A stretch of 64,000 bases of DNA from Flavobacterium aquidurense. Lineage in GTDB: Bacteria; Bacteroidota; Bacteroidia; Flavobacteriales; Flavobacteriaceae. A program made the position numbers and the translations under genes. The stretch spans positions 496,001 through 560,000 of the forward strand of contig NZ_JRLF01000014.1 in assembly GCF_001404985.1 (NCBI RefSeq), given 5' to 3'. This document shows positions 27,901 through 37,800 of this stretch, in pieces (position 1 is the first letter of the stretch; each line of letters starts with the position of its first letter). The notes beneath the pieces are model-generated. The model was not told the DNA's origin, did no database searches, and was given only the letters and a program-made list of their open reading frames with translations.

Positions 27901-28227
27901 GGTAAATCAAACGTACTGGAAAGCGCTCTTGATGAAGGAATTTATACTTCTCCTTATGCTTCTGACTTGTGGCTGGAAGATGGCTCATTTGTTCGTTTAG
28001 AAAATGTTACCGCAGGATATACTTTCCGTTTTACGGATAAATATGTAGACTCTATCCGACTTTCACTTACAGGAAACAACTTATTATTAATTACAGATTA
28101 CACAGGTCTTGATCCGGAATTGAACATAAGCGGAAGTGGTGATCCTAATGATAATTTTGGTGGTGATAAAGGAATTTATCCCCGTACCAGAAGTGTTGCA
28201 TTTGGTCTGACTGTAAAATTTAAATAG
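24955..28227 (+). CDS. susC: SusC/RagA family TonB-dependent receptor with STN signalling domain
   Basis: The outer-membrane channel that imports maltodextrins using TonB energy. The 1090-residue protein has a leader (1-42, ending YAQ) and an STN signalling domain at about 45-120 (KVTLELNNSTIEKVIETIEQKTDFRFIYK). A carboxypeptidase-regulatory-like beta-sandwich follows at about 130-205 (VSGIITDENGLPLPGASV), then the plug (EIVVVGYG, VRIRGISSL, DPLVVVDGI, YGSRGAPGVIIVTTKK) and the barrel to the end. The STN domain is typical of receptors that signal to FecR, and fecR lies just upstream. susD follows after 8 bases. The starch specificity comes from the downstream amylases. Confidence 0.95.
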   Translation: MKKKSKNNGFLYSLFQNDLKLKLTTLLILVAMFNIRGNTYAQKTKVTLELNNSTIEKVIETIEQKTDFRFIYKLNDIDLDRTISISVKDQPINIVLDKLFRGTLTEFKIRDTQIILKKPELKTQNIPYQKQTVSGIITDENGLPLPGASVLEEGTKNGMVTDFDGKYKLTVESSSAVIIVSFVGYKEKKVVASQSVINIQLLPDATDLQEIVVVGYGSTARKDVTGAVSSIAAKDMNQGAIVNPLQLISGKAAGVNITQIGSEPGSGPSVRIRGISSLIGGNDPLVVVDGIQGNMDLLNQVPPSEIESIDVLKDASATAVYGSRGAPGVIIVTTKKNKAGKTTMEYIGSTSIDFIPKKLDMLDANQWWETAQSVGVPASANHGSNTDWYNLLTQTGITQTHTLSFGGGTDKFNYRASLTAILQDGVVINSSNQKYIGRIQATQLALDDKLKLTFNLNTGVNNVTSSIGEVGTVSYKSNLITNSLLARPTDPVFNTDGKYYTDPTVFQYLNPYAVAQTATNETQNDNLFGSLKAELDLGKGFSAGWFGSWRKTNKTIGYFMPAESTDALAIDQKGYANIKNERQNEKLTNVSLTYKKTFGIHSFNALALYEWQSQTYQGNYAQARGFINDNTTYNALQFGDFSKVQANDISSYKNDRTLVSYLGRLNYSLLDRYLVTASIRRDGSSVFGANNKWGNFPSASVAWQINKESFMANQTLINELKLRVGYGETGNQQGLYPQTSLSLVGSAGTTYFGGMPITNFNITQNANADLKWETKKQTNIGLDFALLNNRLRGSVDVYDSKTDNLLFDYTVPQPPYPYNQIKANVGSISNKGLEIALAYDVIKTNNSTLTLAGNVSFMKNEVLNLSGSINGIPLNTDYVGWGAANSYLVQGKPVGAFYILEHTGKNENNVETVKDRDGNGIIDQGVKSPDRYYAGSALPTYTFAFNPSYRYKNFDTSVLVRGSGGNKIYNGLRSNLSRLENVGKSNVLESALDEGIYTSPYASDLWLEDGSFVRLENVTAGYTFRFTDKYVDSIRLSLTGNNLLLITDYTGLDPELNISGSGDPNDNFGGDKGIYPRTRSVAFGLTVKFK

Positions 28228-28235
28228 TAAAAGAA

Positions 28236-29744
28236 ATGAAAATTAAAAATATATTATTAGCAGGAAGCGTTTGTTTCCTAACACTTTTTAGCTGTACGGA
28301 TATCAGCGAAAATGTGTACGATAAATATCCGGCTGACGATTTTTACGGAACTCCTCAGGGAGCAGATATCGCTCTTGCGAGTGTTTATGCAGAAATTCCG
28401 GGTGATTTTCAACGTAAAAATGTTCCTGGTGTTGGTTATGCAGGAGCAGATAACGGTTGGTATGATATGAACTGTATGGCATCAGACGAGCAGGTTATTC
28501 CGCATAGAAATACCGGAGACTGGCAGCAAGATTTTGCACGTTTGCACAAACACGAATGGTTACCAACAGATTTTATCATTAATAATACCTGGAACTGGTT
28601 ATATAAATCTGTCTTTAATGCAAATTTAGCGGTCGATTTATTAGAAAAATCAAATGCCGAAGCTTCAAAAATTGCTGAAGCAAAAGTATTACGCGCTTTC
28701 TTTTATTATTTATTGATTGATGATTTTGGTGATGTTCCTTTTTTTACGGATAATAATATTACCGTTGATAAAATCCCGCAATCAAGCCGTAAAGAAATTT
28801 ACACTTTTGTTGTAAAAGAATTAACTGAAAATGTAGAGCAGCTTTCAGGCACAAAAGGAGGAAATTATTACGGAAGATTTAATAAATGGGCAGGTTATAC
28901 CTTATTAGCAAAAGTATATCTAAATGCGCAGGTTTATACCGGAGAAGCAAAATGGAGCGAATGTTTAGCAGCTTGTAATAAAGTTAGTGAAGGTGGTTTT
29001 ACACTACATTCAGGAGCGGCAAATGCTGCTAGTCCGTTAGGAAATAAGTATTATGAACTATTTGGGGATGTACTTCCTGAAGACGAAACCATCTTACCTA
29101 TTTATGCAACCCTTGATGTAGTTTCCCGTAATATTTATGCTGTTCGTAGTGTATATGGTCCGCATGGTACAGCTTTATTTGGAATGGCTGGCTGGAACGG
29201 AACTATTGTTCCAAAAGACTTTTTCCTGAAATATGCCTTAACAGATATTCGAAGACAACAATTTTTGGTTGGAGAACAGGCAGGTGGATTTAATTATAGT
29301 CTTGATGTTGCCTCTCTTGACAATCCCGGAGCTGATCCTCAGGCAGGAGTTCGTAATGTAAAATTTTATCCTGCTGGAGCAAAAAGTGGCGGAGGAGCTT
29401 CTAATGACTTCCCTATTTTTAGATATGCTGATGTAATTTTAATGATGGCTGAGTGTAATGCCCGTTTAGGAAACCCAGGTGCTGCAAAACCTTTTATTGA
29501 TCAAATCAGAGTGCGTGCAGGATTAAATGCACTGGATGCAAACCCTACTCTTGATGACATTTATAACGAAAGAGGATTCGAATTGAACTGGGAAGGTCAC
29601 AGAAGACAAGACATGATTCGTTTTGATAAATTTTTATTGGCAAACGAATTCAGACCGGCATCTCCTGCTTACCGAAAATTGTTCCCTATCCCAACATCTG
29701 CTTTAGATGCTAATCGTGGACTTAAACAAAACCCGGGTTACTAA
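28236..29744 (+). CDS. susD: SusD/RagB family starch-binding outer-membrane lipoprotein
   Basis: The lid lipoprotein of the SusC channel, binding oligosaccharide at the cell surface. The 502-residue protein has a lipoprotein signal (CFLTLFSC, Cys19) and TPR-like helices with NWLYKSVFNANLAVDLLEKS, EAKVLRAFFYYLLIDDFGDVPFF and WAGYTLLAKVYLNA. The typical SusD C-terminal end is FRYADVILMMAECNARLGNPGAAKPFIDQIRVRAGL ... ERGFELNWEGHRRQDMIRF. Translation is probably coupled to susC (8-base gap). Confidence 0.95.
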   Translation: MKIKNILLAGSVCFLTLFSCTDISENVYDKYPADDFYGTPQGADIALASVYAEIPGDFQRKNVPGVGYAGADNGWYDMNCMASDEQVIPHRNTGDWQQDFARLHKHEWLPTDFIINNTWNWLYKSVFNANLAVDLLEKSNAEASKIAEAKVLRAFFYYLLIDDFGDVPFFTDNNITVDKIPQSSRKEIYTFVVKELTENVEQLSGTKGGNYYGRFNKWAGYTLLAKVYLNAQVYTGEAKWSECLAACNKVSEGGFTLHSGAANAASPLGNKYYELFGDVLPEDETILPIYATLDVVSRNIYAVRSVYGPHGTALFGMAGWNGTIVPKDFFLKYALTDIRRQQFLVGEQAGGFNYSLDVASLDNPGADPQAGVRNVKFYPAGAKSGGGASNDFPIFRYADVILMMAECNARLGNPGAAKPFIDQIRVRAGLNALDANPTLDDIYNERGFELNWEGHRRQDMIRFDKFLLANEFRPASPAYRKLFPIPTSALDANRGLKQNPGY

Positions 29745-29757
29745 AAACAAAACTATC

Positions 29758-30864
29758 ATGAAAAAATATATCAATAAATTATTCCTACTGGGGACCGTGC
29801 TTTTTTTAGGCGCCTCCTGTGAAAGTGAAGGTCAGTTAACGACATTGAAAACAGTAACTTTTCCTGCTGCGATCGAAGTTTCATCCAGCACAATAGTTCT
29901 TACAGAAGATACTGCAGACAATAATGCGCTGCTTATTTCCTGGCCCAAAGTAACATTTCCTATTGATGCGCCTGTTACTTATGCCATACAATTTGATTTA
30001 ATCAATGACACAAGCGGTGCAAATGCCTGGCAAAAAGCCAAGCGAATTGAAGTTGGTCAGGATGTTTTAAGCAAAGCATTTATTGGCAGCGAATTAAATA
30101 AAATTGCTACAGATTTAGGATTACCTATTGATGCTGCAGGAAAATTAGTAGTTCGTGTAGAAGCAGCTATGGATCGAAAAATTTATTCTGACCCAATCAC
30201 CTTAACAGTTACGCCTTACGAAAAAAGTGTTGTTTTTGGCGAAATTTATATGCCGGGATTCTATCAGGGAGAATTTAATGTAGGAACTGCTGCAGCTTTG
30301 ACCGCTATTGCAAAAGGTGTTTATCAGGGATATGTTACCCTTTCTCCTGGCAATGGCACTGATTTTAAATTGAACACAGCCAGAAATTGGGATCAATACT
30401 ACGGTGCAGGTGATACAAATGCTGATTTAAAAAATATGAGCGAACCTAATTTTCATTTGCCGGGAGTAGGTTCTTATCAGATAAAAGTAAATCTTAATAC
30501 TTTAAAATGGAGTTCTGCTCCTTATGCCTGGGGAATTGTAGGATCATCAACTCATGCACCAACACCTGAAGACAAAGATTATGGATGGAACCACTCTATC
30601 CCGATGTCATACAACCACGAAACAAAAACCTGGAAAGTTACTGCTAACTTAATAGTTGGAGCTTTAAAATTCAGATTAAATGATAAGTGGGATGTAAACT
30701 ACGGACCTGCAGACGCTACAACAAATACGATTAATAAAGATAATGGAGGCGCTTATGATATTGCTGAAGCAGGAACTTACGAAATTACCTTTACTATAAA
30801 CGACGTAGATCCGGCATCAGCAGGTTATCCAGCAACGGCAACTTGTACGATCGTTAAAAAATAA
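29758..30864 (+). CDS. susE: SusE-like starch-binding surface lipoprotein
   Basis: A 368-residue lipoprotein with lipobox LGASC (Cys21). Residues about 25-150 match the SusE N-terminal domain (LTTLKTVTFPAAIEVSSSTIVLTE...ALLISWPKV...YAIQFDL). Two C-terminal SusE/SusF-type carbohydrate-binding modules follow: FKLNTARNWDQYYGAGDTNADL near 210 and LKFRLNDKWDVNYGPADAT near 310. These modules bind starch at the surface and increase substrate capture. A longer frame from 29707 overlaps the end of susD and lacks a signal peptide start; the ATG at 29758 begins a proper leader. Confidence 0.9.
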   Translation: MKKYINKLFLLGTVLFLGASCESEGQLTTLKTVTFPAAIEVSSSTIVLTEDTADNNALLISWPKVTFPIDAPVTYAIQFDLINDTSGANAWQKAKRIEVGQDVLSKAFIGSELNKIATDLGLPIDAAGKLVVRVEAAMDRKIYSDPITLTVTPYEKSVVFGEIYMPGFYQGEFNVGTAAALTAIAKGVYQGYVTLSPGNGTDFKLNTARNWDQYYGAGDTNADLKNMSEPNFHLPGVGSYQIKVNLNTLKWSSAPYAWGIVGSSTHAPTPEDKDYGWNHSIPMSYNHETKTWKVTANLIVGALKFRLNDKWDVNYGPADATTNTINKDNGGAYDIAEAGTYEITFTINDVDPASAGYPATATCTIVKK

Positions 30865-30902
30865 TCTAACATTGTAATAAAGCTAGATTAGTTTGAGTGA
30901 TA

Positions 30903-30928
30903 CCTGCCTTTTTTGAGCGAAAGGCAGG
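30903..30928. other. Hairpin between susE and the GH13 lipoprotein gene
   Basis: CCTGCCTTT pairs perfectly with AAAGGCAGG around 8 bases. No T run follows. It probably acts as a stability or partial termination point inside the locus. Confidence 0.45.
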
Positions 30929-30981
30929 CTATCTTTCCGACTAAAAAAATACCGCTTTATTAAAATTAAATTCAAAAAAAC

Positions 30982-32361
30982 ATGAAATCAAATATAAAAA
31001 TCGTCTATACTTTACTACTTGCATTAGCATTTGTTTCGTGTAGTTCATCAGATAGCGATTCAACTCCGGCTTCTCCCTATCAACAATACGGAGCCTCATT
31101 CGAAAAAATGCCTAAAAAAGAAGATGCTGTAATTTATCAGGTAAACATTCGTGCTTTTAGTGCCGCAGGAAACTTAAAAGGAGTTCAGGACAGACTTACT
31201 CAAATTCAGGAATTAGGTGCAAATGTGATTTATCTTATGCCTATTTACCCTGTTGGAAAAGTAAAAGCTTCGGGAGAATTAGGTTCGCCTTATGCCGTGC
31301 AGGATTACAAAGCTGTAAATCCTGATTTTGGAACCCTGCAGGATCTTCAGGTTTTGGTCGAAGAGGCACACAAAAAAAATATGGCTGTAGTTCTGGACTG
31401 GGTTGCCAATCACACCGCTTGGGACAATGCCTGGATTACACAACATAAAAATTGGTATCAGCAAGATGACAAAGGAAATATCATTATTCCTCCGGGAACA
31501 AATTATAATGATGTAGCACAATTAGATTTTAATAATGCTGAAATGAAAGACGCCATGATCGACGCCATGTCGTATTGGGTTTATAATGCCAATATTGATG
31601 GTTTCAGATGTGATTATGCTGATTTTGTGCCACAAAACTTCTGGTCAGATGCAATTACTAAATTAAGAAGCATCAAAAAAAATCAAACGATATTAATGTT
31701 GGCCGAAGGATCAAAAGTAAATCATTTTGCTTCTGGTTTTGATTACACTTTTGGATTCAATTTCTTCAGTACTTTAGAAAAAGTTTTTAAAGAAAGTAAA
31801 CCTGCAACTACCATTCAGGATTCTAATGCTACAGAATATGCAAACAATTATAATGAAGAAAACAGAGTGGTAAGATATACAAGTAATCACGATGTAAACC
31901 TTTCTGAAGGAACTCCGCTGGAACTTTTTGGAGGTAAAAAAGGATCTGTAGCCACTTTTGTCGTAGCAGCATACATGAAATCTGTTCCTATGATTTACAA
32001 CGGACAAGAAGTTGGTTATGAAAAAAGGCTTAATTATTTTGCCAAAACACCAATTGACTGGTCTACTGCTGATGCTTCTATGTTAGCGGAATACAAAAAA
32101 ATAATCGCTTTTAGAAATACAAGTACTGCTGTAAAAAAAGGCGTTTATACCGGATATAGCAGTGATGCGGTTAGTGCATTTACAATGGTAAAAGATGCCG
32201 AAAAAGTTCTTGTTCTTTCTAATCTAACCAATAGTACCGTAAAATATCTTGCTTCACCAGCCTTAAAAGCAATCTGGAAAGATGCTATTACAGGAACATC
32301 CGTAACTGTAGGCAGCGAAATCACATTAATGCCTTTTCAATATTTAATATTGAAGAATTAA
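30982..32361 (+). CDS. GH13 alpha-amylase lipoprotein (SusG-like role)
   Basis: Cleaves alpha-1,4 links in starch or maltodextrin at the outer membrane. The 459-residue protein has lipobox FVSC (Cys20) followed by a Ser/Asp-rich tail (SSSDSDS), which suggests surface export. The GH13 barrel has all four conserved regions: I, D139-WVANH144; II, GFRCD with nucleophile Asp211; III, LAEG with acid Glu242; IV, SNHD with Asp304. It is shorter than Bacteroides SusG (about 690) and lacks an inserted starch-binding module. It is a paralogue of the larger amylase at 34863. The GH97 gene follows after 49 bases. Confidence 0.92.
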   Translation: MKSNIKIVYTLLLALAFVSCSSSDSDSTPASPYQQYGASFEKMPKKEDAVIYQVNIRAFSAAGNLKGVQDRLTQIQELGANVIYLMPIYPVGKVKASGELGSPYAVQDYKAVNPDFGTLQDLQVLVEEAHKKNMAVVLDWVANHTAWDNAWITQHKNWYQQDDKGNIIIPPGTNYNDVAQLDFNNAEMKDAMIDAMSYWVYNANIDGFRCDYADFVPQNFWSDAITKLRSIKKNQTILMLAEGSKVNHFASGFDYTFGFNFFSTLEKVFKESKPATTIQDSNATEYANNYNEENRVVRYTSNHDVNLSEGTPLELFGGKKGSVATFVVAAYMKSVPMIYNGQEVGYEKRLNYFAKTPIDWSTADASMLAEYKKIIAFRNTSTAVKKGVYTGYSSDAVSAFTMVKDAEKVLVLSNLTNSTVKYLASPALKAIWKDAITGTSVTVGSEITLMPFQYLILKN

Positions 32362-32410
32362 TACCCACGCAACTTTAAAATTAAATTAGATTTGCAAAAA
32401 ACTAAATAAC

Positions 32411-34588
32411 ATGAATTTTCAATCCCAAAAATCATTGCTTCGTATTCGCAGCAAAAAAATAGCTTTGTTTCTTTTTATTTGTGCTAATGCTGCATGGATT
32501 CAGGCACAGGAAATAACTTCGCCCAACAAAAATCTCTCTTTAAAATTTGAATTAAAAGAAGGCGGAATTCCGTCTTACCAATTATCATATAAACAAAAAG
32601 CAGTTATAAAACCAAGTTCTTTGGGTTTAGAACTGCAAAATTTGCCTTCGTTTTTGGATGGTTTTACCGTTACAAATACAGCACAATCTTCTGTTGATGA
32701 AAATTGGAATCCGGTTTTAGGAGAAGAAAAAACAATTCGAAACAATTACAATGAATTGGTTGTTACTTTGGCTCAAGCCAAAAACAACAACAGATATATC
32801 CGCATTCGTTTCCGCCTATTCAACGATGGATTAGGTTTTAGATATGAATTTCCAAAGCAAAATGACTTAAGTTATTTTGTAATAAAAGAAGAACGTTCTG
32901 AATTTAATCTGGCTGGAAATCATAAAATTTTCTGGATTCCGGGAGATTATGATACTAATGAATATGCCTACACGACTTCAAAGATTTCTGAAGTTCCTTC
33001 GTTGATGAAAAAAGCTACGATCGAAATCAATTCACAATGGCCAATAAAAGAATTATCGGTTCAAACACCTTCAATGATGAAATCTGATGATGGTTTGTAC
33101 ATCAACATTCACGAAGCTGGTCTGATCAATTATCCGGCAATGTATCTTGAATTAGATGCTGTAAATTATAAAATGCGCAGCCATTTAGCTCCTGATGCCG
33201 TTGGTGCAAAAGGCTATATGCAAACCGATGCACAATCGCCCTGGAGAACCATTGTTGTAAGTGATAAAGCAACAGAAATTTTGGCTTCAAAATTAATCCT
33301 GAACCTCAACGAACCAACAAGTTATAAAGATGTTTCCTGGATCAAACCGGTAAAATATATTGGGATCTGGTGGGAATATTTTGTTGCAGGAAAAAGTACG
33401 TGGGCTTTTGGAAAAGAGAATAATGTGAAATTAACAGATGATTTTACCAAACTAACGCCAAACGGAAAACACGGAGCTACAACAGAACGCGCAAAAGAAT
33501 ATATCGATTTTGCGTCTAAAAATGGTTTCGATGCAATCCTGATCGAAGGATGGAACATTGGTTGGGAAGACTGGATAGGAAACTGGAAAGAAGAAGTTTT
33601 TAATTATGTAACCGCATATCCGGATTTTGATGTAAAAGCGGTACATACCTACGCCGCTTCAAAAGGGGTGAAAATTATCATGCATCACGAAACTTCCGGA
33701 TCAGCAACAAATTATGAGCGTCGTTTAGATCGTGCTTTTCAGTTTATGAATGACAACGGTTATGATGCTGTAAAAACAGGTTATGTAGGTAAAATTATTC
33801 CGCGTGGCGAACATCATGACGGACAATGGATGGTGAATCATTACATTAATGTGGCCAAACGTGCTGCTGATTATAAAATTATGATTGATAGTCACGAAGC
33901 GGTTCGACCAACAGGTTTAAACCGAACTTTTCCAAACTGGGTTGCACAAGAATCTGCCCGAGGAACTGAGTTCGAATCTATGGGAGGATTAGCTCCGGAT
34001 CATACTACGATTTTGCCATTTACCCGTTTAATGGGTGGACCAATGGATTATACTCCGGGAATTTTCCAGACTGATCTTTCGTATTACGGAACAGGAAGTA
34101 CTCAACGTGTCAATACAACTTTGGTAAAACAATTGGCGTATTACGTTACAATGTACAGTCCGTTGCAAATGGCAGCAGATATTCCCGGGAATTATGAACG
34201 TTTTCCAGATGCATTTCAGTTCATTAAAGATGTTGCGGTAGATTGGGATAACAGTTATATTCTTGAAGCTGAACCGGGAGATTACATCACAATTGCCCGT
34301 AAAGCAAAAGGAAAAAACGAATGGTATATTGGAGGAATTACTGATGAAAATTCCAGAACGGCAAACATTACTTTTGATTATTTGCCTGCCGGAAAAAAAT
34401 TCATAGCCACAATTTATGCTGATGCCAAAGGCGCCAATTGGAACGAAAATCCACAAAAATATACCGTGACTAAAGTTGTTGTAACCTCAAAAACAATTTT
34501 AAAACAGTATTTAGCTCCGGGCGGAGGTGTTGCAATTAGCATTAAGCAAGGAAATGCTACAGAATTAAAGGGATTGAAAAAGATTTAA
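32411..34588 (+). CDS. susB: GH97 alpha-glucosidase (SusB-like)
   Basis: An inverting, calcium-dependent exo-glucosidase that trims imported maltodextrins to glucose in the periplasm. The 725-residue protein has a signal peptide ending WIQAQ near residue 33. An N-terminal beta-sandwich follows (about 34-300), then the catalytic barrel (KYIGIWWEYFVAGKSTWAFG, GFDAILIEGWNIGWEDW, IIMHHETSGSATNYERR, MIDSHEAVRPTGLNRTFPNWVAQESARGTEFE) and a C-terminal beta-domain. The glutamates in HHE, SHE and ARGTEFE match inverting GH97 enzymes of the SusB type. Length is typical. This is the last gene before a 274-base gap with a dispersed repeat. Confidence 0.94.
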   Translation: MNFQSQKSLLRIRSKKIALFLFICANAAWIQAQEITSPNKNLSLKFELKEGGIPSYQLSYKQKAVIKPSSLGLELQNLPSFLDGFTVTNTAQSSVDENWNPVLGEEKTIRNNYNELVVTLAQAKNNNRYIRIRFRLFNDGLGFRYEFPKQNDLSYFVIKEERSEFNLAGNHKIFWIPGDYDTNEYAYTTSKISEVPSLMKKATIEINSQWPIKELSVQTPSMMKSDDGLYINIHEAGLINYPAMYLELDAVNYKMRSHLAPDAVGAKGYMQTDAQSPWRTIVVSDKATEILASKLILNLNEPTSYKDVSWIKPVKYIGIWWEYFVAGKSTWAFGKENNVKLTDDFTKLTPNGKHGATTERAKEYIDFASKNGFDAILIEGWNIGWEDWIGNWKEEVFNYVTAYPDFDVKAVHTYAASKGVKIIMHHETSGSATNYERRLDRAFQFMNDNGYDAVKTGYVGKIIPRGEHHDGQWMVNHYINVAKRAADYKIMIDSHEAVRPTGLNRTFPNWVAQESARGTEFESMGGLAPDHTTILPFTRLMGGPMDYTPGIFQTDLSYYGTGSTQRVNTTLVKQLAYYVTMYSPLQMAADIPGNYERFPDAFQFIKDVAVDWDNSYILEAEPGDYITIARKAKGKNEWYIGGITDENSRTANITFDYLPAGKKFIATIYADAKGANWNENPQKYTVTKVVVTSKTILKQYLAPGGGVAISIKQGNATELKGLKKI

Positions 34589-34621
34589 TTTAAGGTTCTG
34601 AGACATTAAGTTTCTAAGCTT

Positions 34622-34717
34622 TTTGCCACGAATTACACGAATTTTCACGAATTAGAATTATTATATTAGTCTTAAACAGATTAAAAATTAGTGCTAATTC
34701 ATGTAATTCGTGGCAAA
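34622..34717. repeat. Dispersed GCCACGAATT inverted repeat
   Basis: A 22-base left arm beginning TTTGCCACGAATTACACG is matched by a right arm ending TGTAATTCGTGGCAAA at 21 of 22 positions, 96 bases end to end. The outer GCCACGAATT is shared with the elements at 38685 and 39325. It lies between the GH97 gene and the large amylase gene. Confidence 0.75.
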
Positions 34718-34862
34718 CAACTATTGCCCATTTTTATGGGCAAAAATTAAAATTTACTACTTGAAAACTATTAACCACAAAATGTTTGTCGAATTTAAAA
34801 ACAATGCGAGTGAGAATGAATTTTAGTTAGAGATGCTGACAAGCATGCAAAAAACAAAAATT

Positions 34863-37800
34863 ATGAAAAACAAAATTACCACTAGAGTATTTCATTTCAC
34901 GAAAACAATAGTCTGTTTTCTGTTATTATTTGCAAGTTCAGTGTATGCACAGGATCCGGCTCAATATGGCACGCCATATACAGGAGTTCCCGACTCGAGA
35001 GATGCCAATATTTATCAGGTTCATATTCGTCCGCATAGTGCTTCGGGAACTTTAGCTGCAGTTACCTCTGATTTGGACCGAATTAAATCACTTGGTATCA
35101 ATGTGCTTTATTTAATGCCTATTTACCCTTACGGAACTGACTCAAGAAGTTCCAACTCTCCTTATTGTATCAAAGATTACAAATCTGTAGGTTCTGAATA
35201 CGGAACACTTACAGATATGCGTAATCTGGTAGATGCTGCCCATGCCAAAGGTATGGCGGTAATGCTTGACATTGCAGTAAACGGTACTTCATGGGATCAT
35301 CCCTGGACTGTATCTCATCCGGAATATTACCAAAGAACCGGAACAACAATCAATCAGTTGGCAAACTTCTCTGATATCGCAGCATTGGATCTAAACAATA
35401 CTGCACTTCGTGCCGCAATGAAAGATGCAATGCGTTATTGGATCTTTGCAGCAAATATCGATGGATATCGTTGTGATTTTGCTAATAATCCTCCTCTTGA
35501 TTTCTGGACAGAAATTATCAGTAATTTAAGAGGTATCACTTCTCATAACTTATTAATGCTTGCCGAAGGAGATCGTTTACAAAATTTTCAGGCTGGATTT
35601 GATATGAATTTTGGTGATAAATGGTTTTACGATGCCTTAAAAAATGTGGCAGGCGGAGGTCCGGCTTCTACAAGATTCCAAACCACAAATGACATGGAAT
35701 ATACGTATGCAACAGGAAGTCAGCAAGAAGTGAGATGGACTGCAAATCATGACTCAGAAAACAACAGCGATACGGCTCCTTTTACTGTATTTAAAAGTAA
35801 TGCCGGAGTAGTTGCAAATTTCTTAGTTTCGGGTTATATGAAAGGAGTTCCTTTTTTAACCAGCGGACAAGAAGTAGCCTTCAATCAGGTAATTCCGTGG
35901 CCTTATACGAGTGTAAAAATCAATTGGAGCAATACCGCTGCCACACCAGAATTTGCAAAGATTCTTAACTTTAGAAACAGCAGTGCCGCTATTCGTCGTG
36001 GTACAATGACACCTTATGCAAGTGATGATATCTGCGCCTTTACAAAAACATTAGGTACAGAGAAAGTTATTGTAATGACCAATCTTAGAAATGCCAGTAA
36101 AACATTTGTAATTCCGGCAGCATTAGCAGGAACTTATAAAGATGCTTATACTGGTGCTAATGTAACATTAGTTTCAGGAGCTACACAATCTTTTAATGCT
36201 TTTCAATATATTGTTTTAACCAATGCAAATGTTGCAACTGTAGCTGTTACAGGAGTTTCGGTTAGTCCAACAACAGCGACTGTTGGTTTAGGGTCTACGC
36301 AACAATTAAATCCAACAATTGCTCCGGCAAATGCAACTAATCAAAATGTTACCTGGACATCAAGCAATACAGCTGTAGCAACTGTAAATGCATCTGGATT
36401 AGTTTCAGCGGTTTCAGCAGGTACAACTACTATTACGGTTAAAACAGTTGACGGAAACAAAACAGCAACTTCGGCCATAACAGTGGCGGCAATTCCAGTT
36501 GCATCAGTTAGTGTTTCGCCAACAACGGCAAGTTTGTATACAGGTAATACGCAACAACTTTCGGCAACAATTGCGCCTGCGAATGCAGCAAACAAAACGG
36601 TAACGTGGAGTTCGAGCAATACAGGAGTTGCAACTGTAAACTCGTCTGGATTAGTTTCAGCAGTTTCAGCAGGAACCGCAAATATTACCGTAACAACACA
36701 AGACGGAAACAAAACGGCAATTGCAGCAATTACTGTAAACGCGAATACCAATTTCACCGTTTATTTCTACAAACCATCAAATTGGGGAACCGGAATTAAA
36801 ATCTATTATTGGAGCGCTTTACCAACAGGAGTTTTAGCTGATGCATCTTGGCCAGGCGTAAACATGACTGATGCCGGAAATGGCTGGTATAGTTATACGT
36901 TCACCAATGTAACTTCGACTAATTTAATTTTTAATGACGGAACTAGCCAATCTGCAGATTTAAATCGAAATAAAACCGGTTGGTATATGAATGCGACTTG
37001 GTACGATTCAAACCCGGGAACAAACGTAGCGGTAACAAGCGTAAGTTTGAGTCCAAGTTCAGCATCATTATCTGTTGGTGGAACACAACAATTGACTCCA
37101 ACGATTCTTCCTGCAAATGCAACAAACAAATCTGTAAACTACAGTTCAAGCAATACGGCTGTAGCAACTGTAAATTCATCTGGTTTAGTAACTGCTGTAG
37201 CAAACGGATCAGCAACTATTACAGTAACTACTGTTGACGGAAGCAAAACAAGTACTTGTCTTGTAACAGTTTCAACTGCAACAGGAACTTATTATACAAT
37301 AAAAAACAGATGGACCGGTGCTTATTTATCTGATGCCGGAGCCAATGTGGGTTATGGTGCAACGGTTGCAAACAACAATTACAAATGGCAAAAAATCGCT
37401 ATTGATGCAACTTATTTTGTGCTTAAAAATGTAGCAACTGGCGAACTAATGAATATCGAAAGTCAAACCGGAAATGTTCAGTCTAATATAACAGATACTA
37501 CTTTCTGGAGTGCACAATGGTCTAGCGATTATATCGACGGAACCTGGGTTAGATTAAGAAACAGATGGCAAACCGGAAACATTATTCATGTTGAAAATCA
37601 AACAGGATCTGCACAATACGGAAACTCTCAGGATGGTTGGTTTAGCGCACAATGGCAATTAGAAACTACAACGGTTTCTGGTTTAACTGCTAAATCTTCT
37701 CTTCAAACAGAACAAATCATTGCAACAGAAAAAGCAGTAAGCATTTATCCAAATCCTGCTACAGAGAATCTGTTTAATGTTTCATTACCTGAATTAGAAT

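Noticed and set aside
36341..36757. 138-codon minus-strand frame in the large amylase gene
   Set aside because: Shadow of the Big2-domain coding sequence; Val/Ala-rich complement of Thr/Asn-rich codons.
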